A stretch of DNA of 64,000 nucleotides from Hevea brasiliensis (Eukaryota; Streptophyta; Magnoliopsida; Malpighiales; Euphorbiaceae). The stretch spans positions 29,512,992 to 29,576,991 of the forward strand of contig NC_079505.1 of the NCBI RefSeq assembly GCF_030052815.1. Reading direction: 5' to 3'. Of the stretch, positions 48,754-62,221 are shown one piece after another. The position numbers and the translations under genes are program-made. Numbering within the stretch: position 1 is the stretch's first letter; each line of letters starts with the position of its first letter. The notes beneath the pieces were generated by a model. The model did not search any database and was not told the origin of the DNA. It saw only the letters and a list, made by a program, of their open reading frames with translations.

Positions 48754-51700
48754 TGTCACACCTTACCCCTTGGTAAGGCATAACATGATCCCGTAGAATA
48801 CCTAATGAACTATCGAACTTCACCTACCGATAACTCATCAAGTACCCTACAAGGGATTTTAAAACAAGTTTCTTATTTTTAACAAGTGGTGAGCATTTTC
48901 TAATAGGTATTTTAAACATTTAGTTAAAATTAAAACTAGTTAATATTTTTAGCCCATTTTATTTTTCCGCAAATTTTATAAAAATTTTGATAGAGTTCCG
49001 TCTGTATTTTGAGAAAATAGTTCTTCAAATACCTGAAAAAAAAAGGCACTTCCAAAAATTTTTCAACCACTGCTTTAAATTCATACTCAATTTCAACCAA
49101 TTTCTCAACACATTTATCAACTTTCAAATTTCAAATCCACTATCCCATGATCATCAAAATACTAGCAATCCATTTCATTCAAATCAAATAAAATAGTTCC
49201 ATTCATATTTCTTTAAGGACAAAACAATTTATATACATCATTACAAAATTTACATTAAGAGAAATTCAACTATAATTTATTACAACTTTACACAAGCTTT
49301 ATACAAGCTGCTCAAGACCGAATTTACATGTCCATACATTTATGTGCAATACATACATCAAAAGAAATATTTACAGTCAGGGTATAAATTATACCCTATA
49401 ACTTCAAGCTGATAGATCCTCAATCCTGAGCAGCTCAGTCTGCTGCTCCTCTAGTCTCTATATCTGCGACAGCAATAACAGCTATCGCTGAGTACTGGGA
49501 CTCAGTGGTGCACAACATACTAAAATAATCTTTATACAGAATTTAAATAACATTTATTCAAAAATTGAACTGAACATGAGTATTAGATACAAAACATGAA
49601 TTTTGAGATTTTAATCCCAAACAATTTCATTTTGAAGTATCAAATCACATTTCATAAAACCCACAGTTAGATCATGCCATTCGAAACAAATATAATCTCA
49701 ATAGCCAGAGGCTAAGGAGAATCACATCATAAGGATAGCTAGCTCAAATATATGGATATCCATTCAAATCCTCTTCTACTGGCACACCTCAACACTTCTT
49801 GAGAGAAGGAATCAAAATTTGAAACTAATTACCCCCATTAGTCATGCTAATGAGGTGTTCAAATATATGGTCATGACACTGTGGTTTCAAAACTTATCTT
49901 AACAATTTGCTAAACATTGCTATTTCAAATATATACAATAACTTTCACAATTTAAATCAAAACATCATAAATAAGGTAACAAATAAACTTTCAACAATTC
50001 AAAGCAAAAGTAAAATACATATTTCATTCACTTTATCAATGAATTTTAAAGCATAGTGATATTGTGCACAAACCTCATGCGAGTCGCCTCTTGGCCTTGA
50101 CTCGGTTTCTCGAGTTCTTTCACGATATTCTTTTCAACTGAAACACACAATTTTATAGTGTTTCAGTACCATAACTTAGCATAAATCCAAAAATAAATTT
50201 AACTTCACTTTTACCTAGCTCTAACTTGCTAAACTCGATGTTCATGAAATTTTGTGTTTCGGGGTTACTATTCACTATACTATTCAAGTCAAATTGCTGA
50301 CTTTCTAAGGCTTAATATGTATGGGGATTCCAACTTCATCCACATACCACATTTTGGTCATTAAATTTGTTGGTTTTGGTTGTTTATTCAAATTCTAAGT
50401 CTTTTAGGCAAATTTGATAAATTTTCAGTTTTGGTGTCTAAGGTTGCACTGTTCCATTGGTCACTTTACTGTTGAAATTTGGCAAAACTTTCTTCATAGA
50501 AAATGTTCCCTAGTGTCTTAAGTTTATTCTCCTTTTCGAATCACTCCAATTGGAGTTTTGTAGCTCAAGTTATAGCCATTTGAACCATGGCTGCTGGATT
50601 GAACTCAACCCAGATTTTCTGGGCAATTTTTGGTGCTAGCAGCTTTAGGTCACCAATTTGGGGTGGCCAAATGACTTGGTTATTGGCATAATTTGGGTTT
50701 GTGTTCTTCATAAAAGTTTTAGGTCTATATCTCATCTAACCACTAGTAAAATTGCAGGTCATTTAGACCTTCCTAGCTCAAGTTATGACCAAATAAATAA
50801 ACACTGTTCATTTGGTCAGTTTGTACAGGGCAGACTGTAATTTTTCAAGTTTGGTCAATTTGTTCACTAGGTTTTGGTCACTTTTTGGGCATGCTTCCTA
50901 AATGAAAATTGTGTCATTTAGTGTCTATTTTCATCCAAATTGGTCCCATACCAATTGGACTTGTAAAATTTCATTTTTGGTCCCTCAAAGGTAACTTGGT
51001 CATGCTGCCAGCAGCATGACCATACTCAATCCGAATTTGGTTTTGATTCAAACACCTCTAACACTCTTCATTAGGTCACAAAATGACCATTTCTCACTTC
51101 ACATTAGGTCAAAGACACCATTTACAAGTTTCTCACATTTTTGTCACTAAACCCTAAGTGTCCAAGCCCTAACCTCACTAAATTGTTGCATTTAGCTAAT
51201 TTCAAAGCTTTTAACTATAATCATTCAACTAATGGAGGTCCATAAACTCATTCAAATCCATCAAACCATACAAATATACTCCCATACACCTGCTGGCCGA
51301 AATTCAGTTTGGTCCTCCACACATGTTTTTATTTCATTTCATTAGTTTCTAAGTTCATTTAAGTAACTAAACATGCATTTAAAGTAGAAAATTGAAAGTT
51401 AGCATACTAACCTTTCTTAGAACTTCAAATCTCTATCTTTAGCTCTTCTTTCTTCTTTCAATCTTCTTCTTAGGTTGAGATAACAAGCTCTAATGAGGTT
51501 TTTATGGGAGCTATTAAGGTTTAGTGAAGATTTGTAAGCTTGAGTGCAAGCTTTAATGGAGGACTAACAATGGAGAAGTGAGGGAGAGTGAGGGTGGCAA
51601 GGGATAAGGAAGAAGACAATGAAATCTTTTTTTTTTCTTTTCTTTTCTTTTATTTATTTTGTCTTATGGAAGACCTAAAAATTCATTTAATCAAATTATT

Positions 51701-52290
51701 AATTATGGGATTTATGGCATCATGCATGATGTCATTTCCCTACACTTTTCATTTTCCTTCTTTTTTTTATTTATTTTTCTATTAGTTCTTTAATTTAATT
51801 CTCAACTCCGAAGTTTTCTTTTCTTCGATTTTATTTGATAGTTAGGTCAGGAGTCAGCTCTCGGGGTCAAGTGACCAAATTGCCCCTCGCCGGTTCAACC
51901 CGGTTTACAAATAATCTAATATTTCTTCCGACTCCCTGACCTAATTATTTGACTAGCTTAACAGTTTTTTTTCATGATTTTCTCTTTTCCACTGGGTTTA
52001 TAATGGTCCTAAGGACCGCGACGTCACATTTTACTACTCGAAATTTGAGTTTAAATCGACTTCGCAGTCGTTCCCGAGAAGGTCAACCATCGCTGTAACT
52101 CTCAGCTCGTTTAACTTCTTATGTTCTGTTTTTCTTATTTATACTTAACTAATTGGCAATTACTAATTATTTGTGTTTATAATTTATCTAGTTGTCTTAA
52201 GAGTGGTTCTAAACCCCTTAATTGTCCGGACCGACATCGGTCACTGGAACAGTGAAATATACCAAGCTATACAAATAGGGGTGCGCTACA
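48754..52290 (-). mobile_element. A2 right (5') LTR
   Basis: 3537 bp, closely similar to 40323..43860. Its outer end is altered to GTGCGCTACA. Confidence 0.9.
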
Positions 52291-52633
52291 ATCTGGCACT
52301 TTGTGTGTTTAAATACCCCTACTAAATGCTAAATTATGATTGTAACCTATCCAAATTTACTTGACAAAGTGAGTCCAAAAATCTGCCTGGATTTTAGAGC
52401 TGACATGAAACCTGAGAATTTATCACCTGAGCAGTTTTGGAAAAATGACCATAACTTAAGCTACACAAATAAAAAATGCATGATTCCAAAGCCAAAATAA
52501 ACCTAAAACATAGACCTACAATTTCTATGTTTTGACCCGGACCAAATTCTTAGGGCAAAATGGTTGAAATTTTATAGAAAATCAAAATTGCAAAACTGAA
52601 ATTCCTGCAGTTCAGCAATTTAGCCCTATGACC
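52291..52633 (+). other. Fragment of a Tekay-like LTR interior
   Basis: Contains AAATGACCATAACTTAAGC and AAACATAGACCTACAA, which recur in the plus-oriented LTRs at about 13740 and 54590. No ends visible. It could belong to the LTR fragment that starts at 9652. Confidence 0.4.
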
Positions 52634-55149
52634 TGTAACGCCCTCACAGTAGGTAGTCCGTACGGTCTACTGTTTCGATGACTAATATCTGTCCAAACAG
52701 CTAGGATGTCTGGAACTACACTTAAATGATAGTGAGGAGACATAAAATGATGGAATAATGATAAGAAAATACAAGAAAAATTAAGAGAAAATAAAAGAAA
52801 TGAAATATCACTAGGTTAAATGAGCCAGAACTGTAGCGATGGGTGACCGCATCGGGAAGTTATGGCGAAGATAATTGCCGACCCTAGGACTGCGGAGAAC
52901 CCGAGAAAATATTGTTAGGACTCAATTAAAGGTCTACTAAGGTATAATTGATATTGAAAATGTCAAAAAAAATTTAGTGAATCGGTACAAATAAAAATGA
53001 AAATTAAAAGAACTGACGAATTCAGAATTTAATTGATATTACCGAAAAATTTGAAATACAATCCAAAGAGGGGCATTTTGGTCATTTGACACTTAGAGTT
53101 GACTTTTGACCTAAATGTCCATTAAAAATAAGTGATATTAAATTTTAAAAACCCCATAAAAATTAGAAGTTATATGTGTAATGTAATTAAAGGGAAATTA
53201 GGGGGTGTAAATTGAAATATGAAAACTTTGAATATTATAATGATTAATTAAAGTTAGTGGGGGGCATAAATACCCATTAGAAGACAATTCTCACCACTTC
53301 ATCATCTTCTTCCTAAGATTTCTTCAATGGCCGAATTTCTCTCGCAAGAATCCTCCATCGATGTCTCGCATGCAAACTCCCAATCCACCATGTTTAAGCC
53401 ATGATCTTCACAAATTCTTTCACAAAAGTTTATCCTTACCTCATGGGAGGTATATAGGCAGCAAAAAAGAGAAGAAATTTCAAGGTTTTAACAAGCTCAA
53501 GAAAAAGTTAGTGCATAATTTCCTTTCTTTTCTTTGTTAGGCCTTGAATTGAGGTGGATATGAGATGAATTATGCATGAAATTTTAGATAAATGATGAGT
53601 TATGGGAAATCTTCAATTTAGTAGCCATGGACATTGAAGGAGTTTGAGTTATTTTTACATGAAATTGATGGGTATTGAAGTTGATTAGGCTAATTACATA
53701 TACTAGCAATTTGATGTTATGTGTAAGTTTGAAATGGATACTTTGAAGTAGAGTTATGAAATGACTATGGAAGTTGGGAGCAATGTTCAATTCGGCAGCT
53801 TGATGCACTTAGGAGAGCATTAATTTTATGCATGTCAATGTTGATTAATGAGTTAATGAATGTGTATTGTTGATGTTGATCAATTGAATTAGAGTTTTGA
53901 GTTGGTGATTTGAGACTTGTGTAATTATTGGACATTTAACCTAATTGAATTGAGTGAAAGTGTAATTGCTGGACATTTGATCAAATTGAGTTGTTGCTGG
54001 ACATTTGACCAAATTGAGATGTGATTGATGCCAATTAGAAGTGCTATGTATGCAATTAGTAGTTTGGGAGAAGAAGGAATGAAAATTGGAAGTGCAATTT
54101 TCTGTGCAGGTTGAGTTTTGTTGAGGGCAGTATATATTTTGACCCATAACTGGCCTTGTGTGACCCCAATTGGTATGAAGCCAATTAAAGGTGAAATATG
54201 ATCTATAATGGACCAATTTTCATGTAGATGTCATGCCAAAATTCTGCCTAAAAAATGACCTAATCCTGATTACCAATTAGTAAACCCAGAAAATGACCAA
54301 ATGAACAGTATTCATTCATTTGGCCATAACTCACTGTAGGAGGTCCAAATGACCTGAAATTTATACTATTGGAAAGTTTAGACATAGGGCTATAACTTTT
54401 ATGAAGAACACAAAGCCCAGAAATGCCATTAACCAAGTCAAATTGCTTGCATAATTTGGGACACCAAAATTGTCCAGTACCAAAATAGCCCATAATTGCC
54501 TTTGTCTAGGGAACTTGACCAGTTTTAGGCAAGAAGCCATAACTTGGTCCATAGAACTCCAAATGCCCTGAAACCAGTGCTAAAATTTCAATAAGACATA
54601 GGCCTACAATAATGGTATTTTGACCAAAACCCAGAAATTAAGGAAACTAGGTCAATTAACTTTATTAAGTTGGCATACCAAATCTAGAAATGGTATAAAT
54701 GACCATAAACTCCAGAATAATGTTTTAAGCATATCTCTCACTACAAATCTTCAATTGAAATGAGCCATACTATTATGGAAAGCTAAGAAATATACCTTTA
54801 ACTTTGTTTTAGACATCTTCCTCAACTTATAAATGTGTGAAGCCTAAATTTAGGCTCAAAGCTACTGACCTAAATAGAAATCATGTTGGTATAGGACATT
54901 GAGTCCAGGTCAATAATTTGACTATAAGTAATCCTAAAAGACTTGAAAAATTTGCAATTAAAATTTCTAGGTTACCATAAGACATAGGGAAACAAATCCT
55001 ATGAAAAACACTAGGCCTAAATGTCACTATAAGCTGTGCAAATAAATTGGTTAATTTCAACATCAAAACTACCTAGTTAAGGGAACCAAAATCTAGAATT
55101 GACCTAGTTATGGTTATTTGACCATAACTTGAGTTATATATATCCAAAT
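52634..55149 (+). mobile_element. Tekay-like LTR (family C), 5' part, cut by the copia element
   Basis: Begins TGTAACGCCCTCAC and keeps the U3 landmarks (GCGATGGGTGACCGC, GGGGCATTTTGGTCA), a CT-rich leader with CAATGGCCGAATTTC, and the ATGACC..GTATTCATTCATTTGGCC hairpin remnant near 54294. From about 53290 it is an inverted copy of 38667..40322 and then of 11430..11803. It is interrupted at 55149/55150. Confidence 0.7.
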
Positions 55150-55895
55150 TGTTAGTAGTATGCCCTAGAGCATATCATTTAGTATGTATCTTGTCCATAT
55201 TTTATTAATAAAAGGCATTTTCACTTTTCCGTTTACATAATATATTTATGTGTAATAGAAAAGGTCCATTAATATTTTGTTAGAAATTCTATTATTAAGT
55301 TGTTAAGAATATGAGTGACAGTATTTCTAGCACAAAGTATCATAAATAGGTTCACAATCGAGGATACTTCACAATAAGGATATGACTTATCCAGAAAGAT
55401 TGTAATTATGTTTGTTCCCAAGTTATTTATATGAGATGTAAAAAAGATGGAATGGTGAGTCTCATGCCATATAACAAACATGATAAGCACTTATACATAA
55501 TAAGTAGGCTGAACCAGTGACATTTATGATAAGCACATGGAGTTTACTCTTGTCAATGTATTGTCATAAATCATATTAGTGCATATAATCTTTAGACCTG
55601 AGATAGCACAGTTATCTTATATATAGGTGGTTTGAGTTTGATACTGCTTTCATACTTGTACGGTGTATGGGTATATGGGCATGTGTTGGCTCCTACTAGT
55701 TATATATGGAGGTAGGTGTTGATCAAGATGGAATCTGTTCCTCTAAGTAAATAGGGATAAAATCCTATGTTCATTTAATTGTTCTTCATGTTTCAAGTTC
55801 CTGGCCAGGACAGATAGATTTATTCAGAAAAGAGTCTCTGATGAGAAAATCGTTTTAATCAAGAACTGGAATTAAAAGAGAACATAATATTCATA
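55150..55895 (+). mobile_element. Copia 5' LTR, truncated
   Basis: TGTTAGTAGTATGCCC start, matching the right LTR at 57961 (TGTTAACAGTATGCCC) and then 62222 to about 62896. The similarity stops at TATTCATA, 55895, where coding sequence begins: a deletion junction. Confidence 0.88.
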
Positions 55896-55897
55896 CC

Positions 55898-57830
55898 AAT
55901 GGTGTATCTGAAAGGAGAAATCATACCCTATTGGATATGGTACGTAGTATGATGAGCTATACTGATATGCCAATCTCCTTTTGGGGATTTGCATTAGAAT
56001 CAACTTTGCATTTTCTGAATAGGATTTCATCAAAATCAGTATCTTCTACACCTTATGAGATATGGCATGGAAGAAAACTAAGTCTTAAGCATGTTAAGAT
56101 TTGGGGTTGTCCAGCTTATATCAAAAAGCTAAACACTAATAAATTGGAAACCAGATCAGAGAAGGGTCGATTTGTTGGATATCCAAAAGATAGTTTTGGA
56201 TACTATTTTTATTTGCCTACATCACAAAAGGTTGTGGTAAGTAGAGATGCCATGTTTCTTAAACAATAGTTTGTTCAAGAAGGAGGCAAAGGAAGGCAAA
56301 TAGAGTTGGAATTGGAGAATTCTGACCAACCAATAGATCAGATGGATATAGATCCATCTAGTCAACCTACACCTATTGATGAAACATCTACAGCTATTCC
56401 TTGTAGAATAAACAAGGTATCTCACCCACTAGTGAGATATGGTTTCCTTCATGAAGAAGAACAAGAGTTGTCTACTCATGAAGAAGTTGATCATGGAGAT
56501 GATCCACTTACCTATGAAGAAACTATATTGGATATAGGCTATTCAAAATGGATTGATGCTATGAAATCCGAGATTGATTCCATGTATAAGAATCAAGAAG
56601 TTGTCTGAGATTGCACCTATAGGGAAAAAATGGGTTTTCAAGAAGAAAATTGGATCTGATAGAAAGGTAGAGACCTATAAGGCAAGGCTAGTAGCGAAAG
56701 GGTTTCGTCAAAGGCAAGGAATCGACTATGAGGAGATTTTCTCGCCTGTTGCCATGCTTATATCAATTAGGATTCTATTACCAATAGCTGCATACAATGA
56801 TTATGAGATTTGGCAGATGGATGTCAAAACAGCTTTTCTCAATGGATACATTGAAGAAAACATTTTCATGGAACAACCTAGGGGTTGTTAATCCCAAGAT
56901 AGTTCCAAAGTATGCAAGCTAAAGTGATCCATTTATGGGTTGAAACAAGCTTCGAGGAGTTGGAACATCCATTTTGATGAAACCATTAAGTCATTTAGTT
57001 TTATCAAAAATGAGGATGAGCCATGTGTATATAAGAAGGTTAGTGATAGTGCTATCACTTTCCTTATCTTATATATGGATGACATTCTGTTGATGGGTAA
57101 TGACACAGGTATGTTGACAACTGTAAAGGTATTGTTGTCAAATACATTCTCCATGAAAGACTTAGGGGAGGCAACCTATATTCTTGGGATTCGCATCTAT
57201 AGAGATAGAGCGAAAAGAATAATTGGTTTATCCTAAAGTTTATACTTGGAAAAGGTGTTAAAGAGGTTTAACATTCTTGATTCCAAGAGAGGATTTTTAC
57301 CAGTGAGACATGGTGTCCACCTTTCTAAAGAGATGTTTCCAAAGACACTTGAAGAAAGAGATAAAATGGCCAGGATTCCATATGCTTCGGCTATTATGTA
57401 CTAGTTCGGATATCGCATATGCTGTTAGTTTGACTAGCAAGTATTAATCCAATCCAGGTTTGGAGCACTGGATAGCTATCAAGAATATCCTTAAGTACTT
57501 GAGAAGAACTAAGGATTTATTATTGATATATGGAGGTGGAGACTTGCAATTGGATGGTTATACATATTCTGATTTTCAATCAGATATCAATGGTAAAAAG
57601 TCTACCTCTGGATATGTGTTCATTTGTAATGGAGGTGCAATTAGTTGGAAGAATTCTAAACAGAATACGACTGCAGATTCCACTACTGATGCTGAGTATA
57701 TTACTGCATCAGATGCTGCAAAAGAGGCTATTTGGATATAGGGAACCTCGGTCTCACCAGAAATCCAAACACATAGAAAGGCGCTACCACATTATCAGAA
57801 AGATAGTTGGGCAAGGCCATGTAGCCATGT
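55898..57830 (+). pseudogene. Copia integrase C-terminal half, reverse transcriptase and RNase H (broken)
   Basis: It opens mid-integrase at NGVSERRNHTLLDMVRSMM, followed by WGFALESTLHFLNR, PYEIWHG and WGCPAYIKK. Stops follow at about 56267 and 56606. RT segments: WVFKKKIGSDRKVETYKARL, LVAKGFRQRQGIDYEE, FSPVAM, WQMDVKTAFLNGYIEE, a stop after EQPRGC, then YGLKQASRSWN, the catalytic YMDDIL and GEATYILGIRIYRDR. A small deletion removes the usual residues after IPYASAIM (about 57395). The RNase H part has YTYSDFQSD, STSGYVF, ISWKNSKQNT and AEYITASDAAKEAIW. At least six disabling lesions; dead. Confidence 0.88.
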
Positions 57831-57950
57831 AGAAAATAGCATCAGCTGAAAATCCAGCTGATCCATTCACTAAGCCTTTGTCACAAGCATTGTTAGACTG
57901 ACATCTTAAGAAGAAGGGTTTAAGGTATTGTAACGAATGACTCTAGTGCT

Positions 57951-57960
57951 AGTGGAAGAT
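57951..57960 (+). other. Polypurine tract of the copia element
   Basis: AGTGGAAGAT immediately before the right LTR start TGTTAACAG. Confidence 0.7.
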
Positions 57961-58028
57961 TGTTAACAGTATGCCCCAGAGCATATCATTTAGTATGTAT
58001 CTTGTACATATTTTATTAATAAAAGGCA
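57961..58028 (+). mobile_element. Copia 3' LTR, first 68 bp
   Basis: Matches 55150..55217; interrupted at AAAAGGCA by the family-B solo LTR. Confidence 0.9.
58024..58028. repeat. Target duplication AGGCA, left copy (partner 62217..62221)
   Basis: AGGCA flanks 58029..62216; the intact sequence AAAAGGCATTTTCAC is present in the left LTR at about 55211. Confidence 0.93.
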
Positions 58029-59217
58029 TGTGACACCCCTTACCCGACTACAGTGTAGCCGAGCAAGTTATGCCACTCAGTGTGCCGGAGCACTCTATTT
58101 TATCTGATTTCATTATAGTCCTTGATTTATTTATTCAAAAACTTTATTGAAGATTTAGGATATTTTTACTTTTATCAAAATCTAACTAAATTGGAAATTT
58201 CAAAAATTTTAACGATAATCCGACTAAGGGTCGACTGTAATTTGGACTAACAGTTCTTCTGAACCTGCCAAAGACAATTTCAATATATACTCAATTTCTC
58301 AAACTTAATAGTCTTAAAAATTTTCAAACATAATGTATCTCAATGCAGTATCCAGATTTCTCAGAAATCTCATTAGATTTTCAATATCTCAATATTCACA
58401 AGTATAATCTCATTATAACTCAAATTCAATTCACATACTAAAATACTTACTTTGAATAGCTTCCATAATTCATAGGTTAATTACATGAGTTTATTTTGTA
58501 CAAGATATACAAATAATTTACAATGTGCTAGGAATGAACAATATACATAACATGTATAAAATGAGCCCTATCTACATGCATTGCTGAGGAGGTGACAATC
58601 TTGAACTCTTCTAACACTTCGCAGATCTGACTCCAAAAATCTCGATCGACAGTCATCTGGTTTTACCTTCATCTACGCGAGGAAGCAATTCCATCGCGCT
58701 AAGCATTTCGCTTAGTGGTGCAATAATATAACTAAATAATATATACAAGTAAAGAAAGAAATAAATGATAATTCGATACTCAAGAATCAATTTAATTTGG
58801 TATGGTATTTCTAGTATCAACGATCTTATATACTAGTTTGTTCCTCTTTGGAAGTGCTTAGTTTATAACTTTTCAGAATACTAGCAGTATATAATTTATT
58901 CTATCCGTATTGTATTTCAAGTCCATGCAGTTCTGCAATTTATATTTTTGTTATGTTTCTTTTGCTAATCTCTTTTGCTTATTCATTCAATACTTAATTT
59001 AATTGTATTGGATTTTCATTATACTTAACTTAACTTAGCTGCCTGAATTGAATAATACTTTAATTGACTGCCCAAGTAACCTATACTAGACGACTGGACT
59101 GGATAACGGGTCGTTGGCACTGGACACCGCGGTGCCTTGGGCCGTCATACCATGGGATGCAAAACGTTAACCACGTATGCAGTCAGTATGGCTAAAGAGC
59201 CATGATATCACATAATC

Positions 59218-59290
59218 GGCATAAAAGCCATGAATACGGGCATAAAAGCCATGGATACGGGCATAAAGCCATGAATACAGGCATAAAGCC
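59218..59290. repeat. Short tandem repeat, about 3.5 x 21 to 23 bp
   Basis: Unit GGCATAAAAGCCATGAATAC; the same GCATAAA(A)GCC word occurs singly in other LTR copies. Confidence 0.88.
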
Positions 59291-61655
59291 TTTCCTTTCG
59301 CAGTACTGCTAAAACAATACCCTATTGGCATGCCAAACTATCCAAACTAATCTTGTTAGGTATACTAGGGCATTTGATACTTTAAAATATTAATATATTG
59401 TGCTTTATGACTTCATTATTTCATGATAAATTTCAATCATAATTCATACATTCATTTGATCATTTATATGATCACAATTCACATCAATTATCCTTTTATA
59501 CCATTGTACTCAAAATACTTCTCCTCTTTACAATAATGAGAACTAATGTCTCATTCATACATTAATACGGTTTATTTGTCCATTCATTATGTTATTCATA
59601 TTGATCACATCAATTAGGTGACTTATCTTTCATGTTTCAAGTAATCCATGAATATTTCATGGATTTCAAATTTATGGCCTAAATTTCTTTTTAACAATTT
59701 TGACTAGGATGCATAGTCCATATTTGTCATACAATTCTAAGCATTTAAGCTTAGAATTGGTTCTAGGTCTTCATCTTAATTTACTAATCATTTTGATTAC
59801 TATTCACCTTACTAGTCAACCAAAATGTTGACCTTTTTATACTTAATGGATATATTAATTCTAATTACACCAAGATCCCACATTTTGATTTTTACATTTA
59901 CTAGTATTAATTGCCAATTGCAATTTAAAGTCCCCTAGATGCATTTCTAATTTCAAATTTTGAATTTCAAGTTTTGGTGTCACTATTCACCTTATTGGTC
60001 AACAAAAATGTTGACTTTTGCATAGACAATAGGTACATTGGTTTTAACACTCCCGATGTACCACATTTTGCATTTAAAACTTGTTGGAATCAATTACCAA
60101 ATCCATTTCCAAGCTTATTTCCAGTTTTCATGTCACTTTCTCAAAGCTTAGGTCATTTTGGCAAAATTGCCAATTTTCGGTTTTGGTGCTCCGAAGTTGC
60201 ACTGTTTCATTGGTCGATTTACTGTTGGAATTTGACAAAACTTCCTTCATAGAAAATGTTCCTTATTTTGTCTAGTTGAATTTCTTTTTTTGAATCACTC
60301 CATTTGGAGTTTTTTAGCTCAAGTTATGGCCAAAATAAATTTACTGTTCACGTGTAATCGCTCACTGAGATTTTGGGTTTTGGCAGATTTTGGTCCAACT
60401 TTGGTCAGTAATTTGACCAAGTTAAGTTCATAATTTGGTCTAACTTTCTTCATATGAAATGTTCTACCATGCCTCAGGTTTCCATCGGTTCAAGAATCGC
60501 CTAAATCCGAGTTCTCTAGAGAGAGTTATAGTCCTCCAAACATTGCTGCTCAAATGAAAATCTGCAGAGTTGCAGGTTTGAACAGTAACTGTGACTGCCA
60601 TTTGGGTTAGGTTCTGGTCATAATTTGGGGTATGTTTCTTCATGAAAGTTGTTTTTATATGTCTTAACTTGTTGCTGTAAAAATTTCAGATCAATTGACC
60701 ATTTCTACAGTGAATTATGGCCAAATGAACAGTTACTATTCATTTGGTCAGTCTGCAGGGGCTGTTTGCAGGGTGTCCGGATTGGGGCCAAGTTTTGGTC
60801 CACTTGCTTTGGTCTTTTGGGCATGGTTTCTTCAGCAAAAATGTGTCATTATAAGCCTAGTTTCATTTCCAATTGGCCAAACACCAATTGGACCTACACA
60901 GCCAAAGTTATGGCAGTGCAAGTGGACTGAATTTTCAGTCCCTCTGCTGCACTAACAAGGCAGCCTACACATTCACTTGGCTATACTATTTTTCAGTCCA
61001 ATTCATGGTCAACATACCTAAAATGGTCACTAATTGACCCTTATAACGTTCTTTCACAATTCCATAAGCTAAATCCAAGTTTCACTTCTCAAAACCCTAA
61101 TGTCCAATTTAAATTATCCATAAACCTCAATTAGCACACTAATTCAACATCCATGCATATTCATACCTTAAACATCATTTCTATCCATTCTAAATTCATT
61201 AAAACAATCAACCTCATCCTTCCTTAGGGCTGCCAAAAATTAAAGATGCCCTAACACATATAACTTACTTCAAACTCTTACAATTTCTTAACTTAAAATG
61301 ATGCTTTAACAAGGATTAAAGGAGTGAGAAAGGATAGCACTAACCTCACTTTAACCTCTTGTAGGGCAGATTTCTTCAAGCTAAAACTTCACTTTCCTTC
61401 CTTTTCTAGGCTGCCAAAAGCTTTGTCTAGGTGTGGGATTAATTTTTGATGAAGAGACTTAAGGGTTTTAGTGAGTGGATGAAGAGAGAAATGGAGCTTG
61501 AATGGAGTGTTAATGGTGGAACCTCTTCTCTCTCTCTCTCTCAACGTTTTTTTAGGCTGCCCAAGGTTGAAGATGCAGATTGGTTTTTCCTATTTTTGGT
61601 CTCTTTTATCTCTTTTAATGAGTTTAACAAATTGTGATTGGTGGAGGAAATTTAA

Positions 61656-61675
61656 ATGACATCATATGATGTCAT
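61656..61675 (-). promoter_or_regulatory. Perfect 20-bp palindrome ATGACATCATATGATGTCAT
   Basis: Same location in the LTR as the spaced palindromes of the other copies, here without spacer. Possible bZIP site by inference. Confidence 0.5.
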
Positions 61676-62221
61676 AATTAGCATTTTCTTTCATTTTCTT
61701 TTCTTCTTTCCTCTACTCATTTTCAATTTAATTTTTAGCAATATTTATTCATATTTTATGTCATAATAATTATTTACTCAACTGGACAAGTCGGCCAAAA
61801 ATCGTCTCTGAAGGCGAAATGACCAAAATGCCCTCCGTTTGGCTTAAAGGGTCAAAATTGTCTGTACCGATTGAAAAAATTTTCTAAATATTTTCTTGGC
61901 ATTCTAATGCCATAGGAACCTCAATGACCCTTCTCTGAAGTCCCAAAAATTATTTCATGAATTTTTCCCAGGGTCTAGGGCTCCTCGTTGCGAGAACCGC
62001 AACTTACCTCTGGTTACCCATCACTTGGGCACTGGCTCGTTTAACTTGGTTGTATTTTATTTCTAAAATTTTTACTAAATTTTTCTTATTAATATTTGAG
62101 TTAATTATGGTTCCTGACTTTAGTTTAAATATTTTTCCGAACGTTCTAGCTGTCCGGACCGACACCGGTCACCGGAACAGTAGAATGTACGGAGTTGCTA
62201 CCGGGAGGGTGTTACAAGGCA

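Larger units (their letters stand above)
40323..52290 (-). mobile_element. Ty3/gypsy chromovirus A2 (Tekay/Del-like), full length, uninterrupted
   Basis: 11,968 bp: left (3') LTR 40323..43860, internal 43861..48753, right (5') LTR 48754..52290. Same domain order as A1, and about 4.89 kb of internal sequence against 4.90 kb in A1. The outer 5-mers are ATTTG (40318..40322) and ATCTG (52291..52295), an imperfect target duplication, and the right LTR ends GTGCGCTACA instead of GTGTTACA. Coding regions carry more frameshifts and stops than A1, so it is probably not younger. Confidence 0.88.
58029..62216 (-). mobile_element. Solo LTR, family B long variant, inside the copia 3' LTR
   Basis: 4188 bp, TGTGACACC..GTGTTACA, no interior. 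About 1 kb longer than other family-B LTRs, mainly through extra sequence between about 58300 and 60300, including a 4-unit repeat at 59218..59290. Carries a perfect 20-bp palindrome at 61656 and a leader donor-like site near 61352. Confidence 0.92.
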
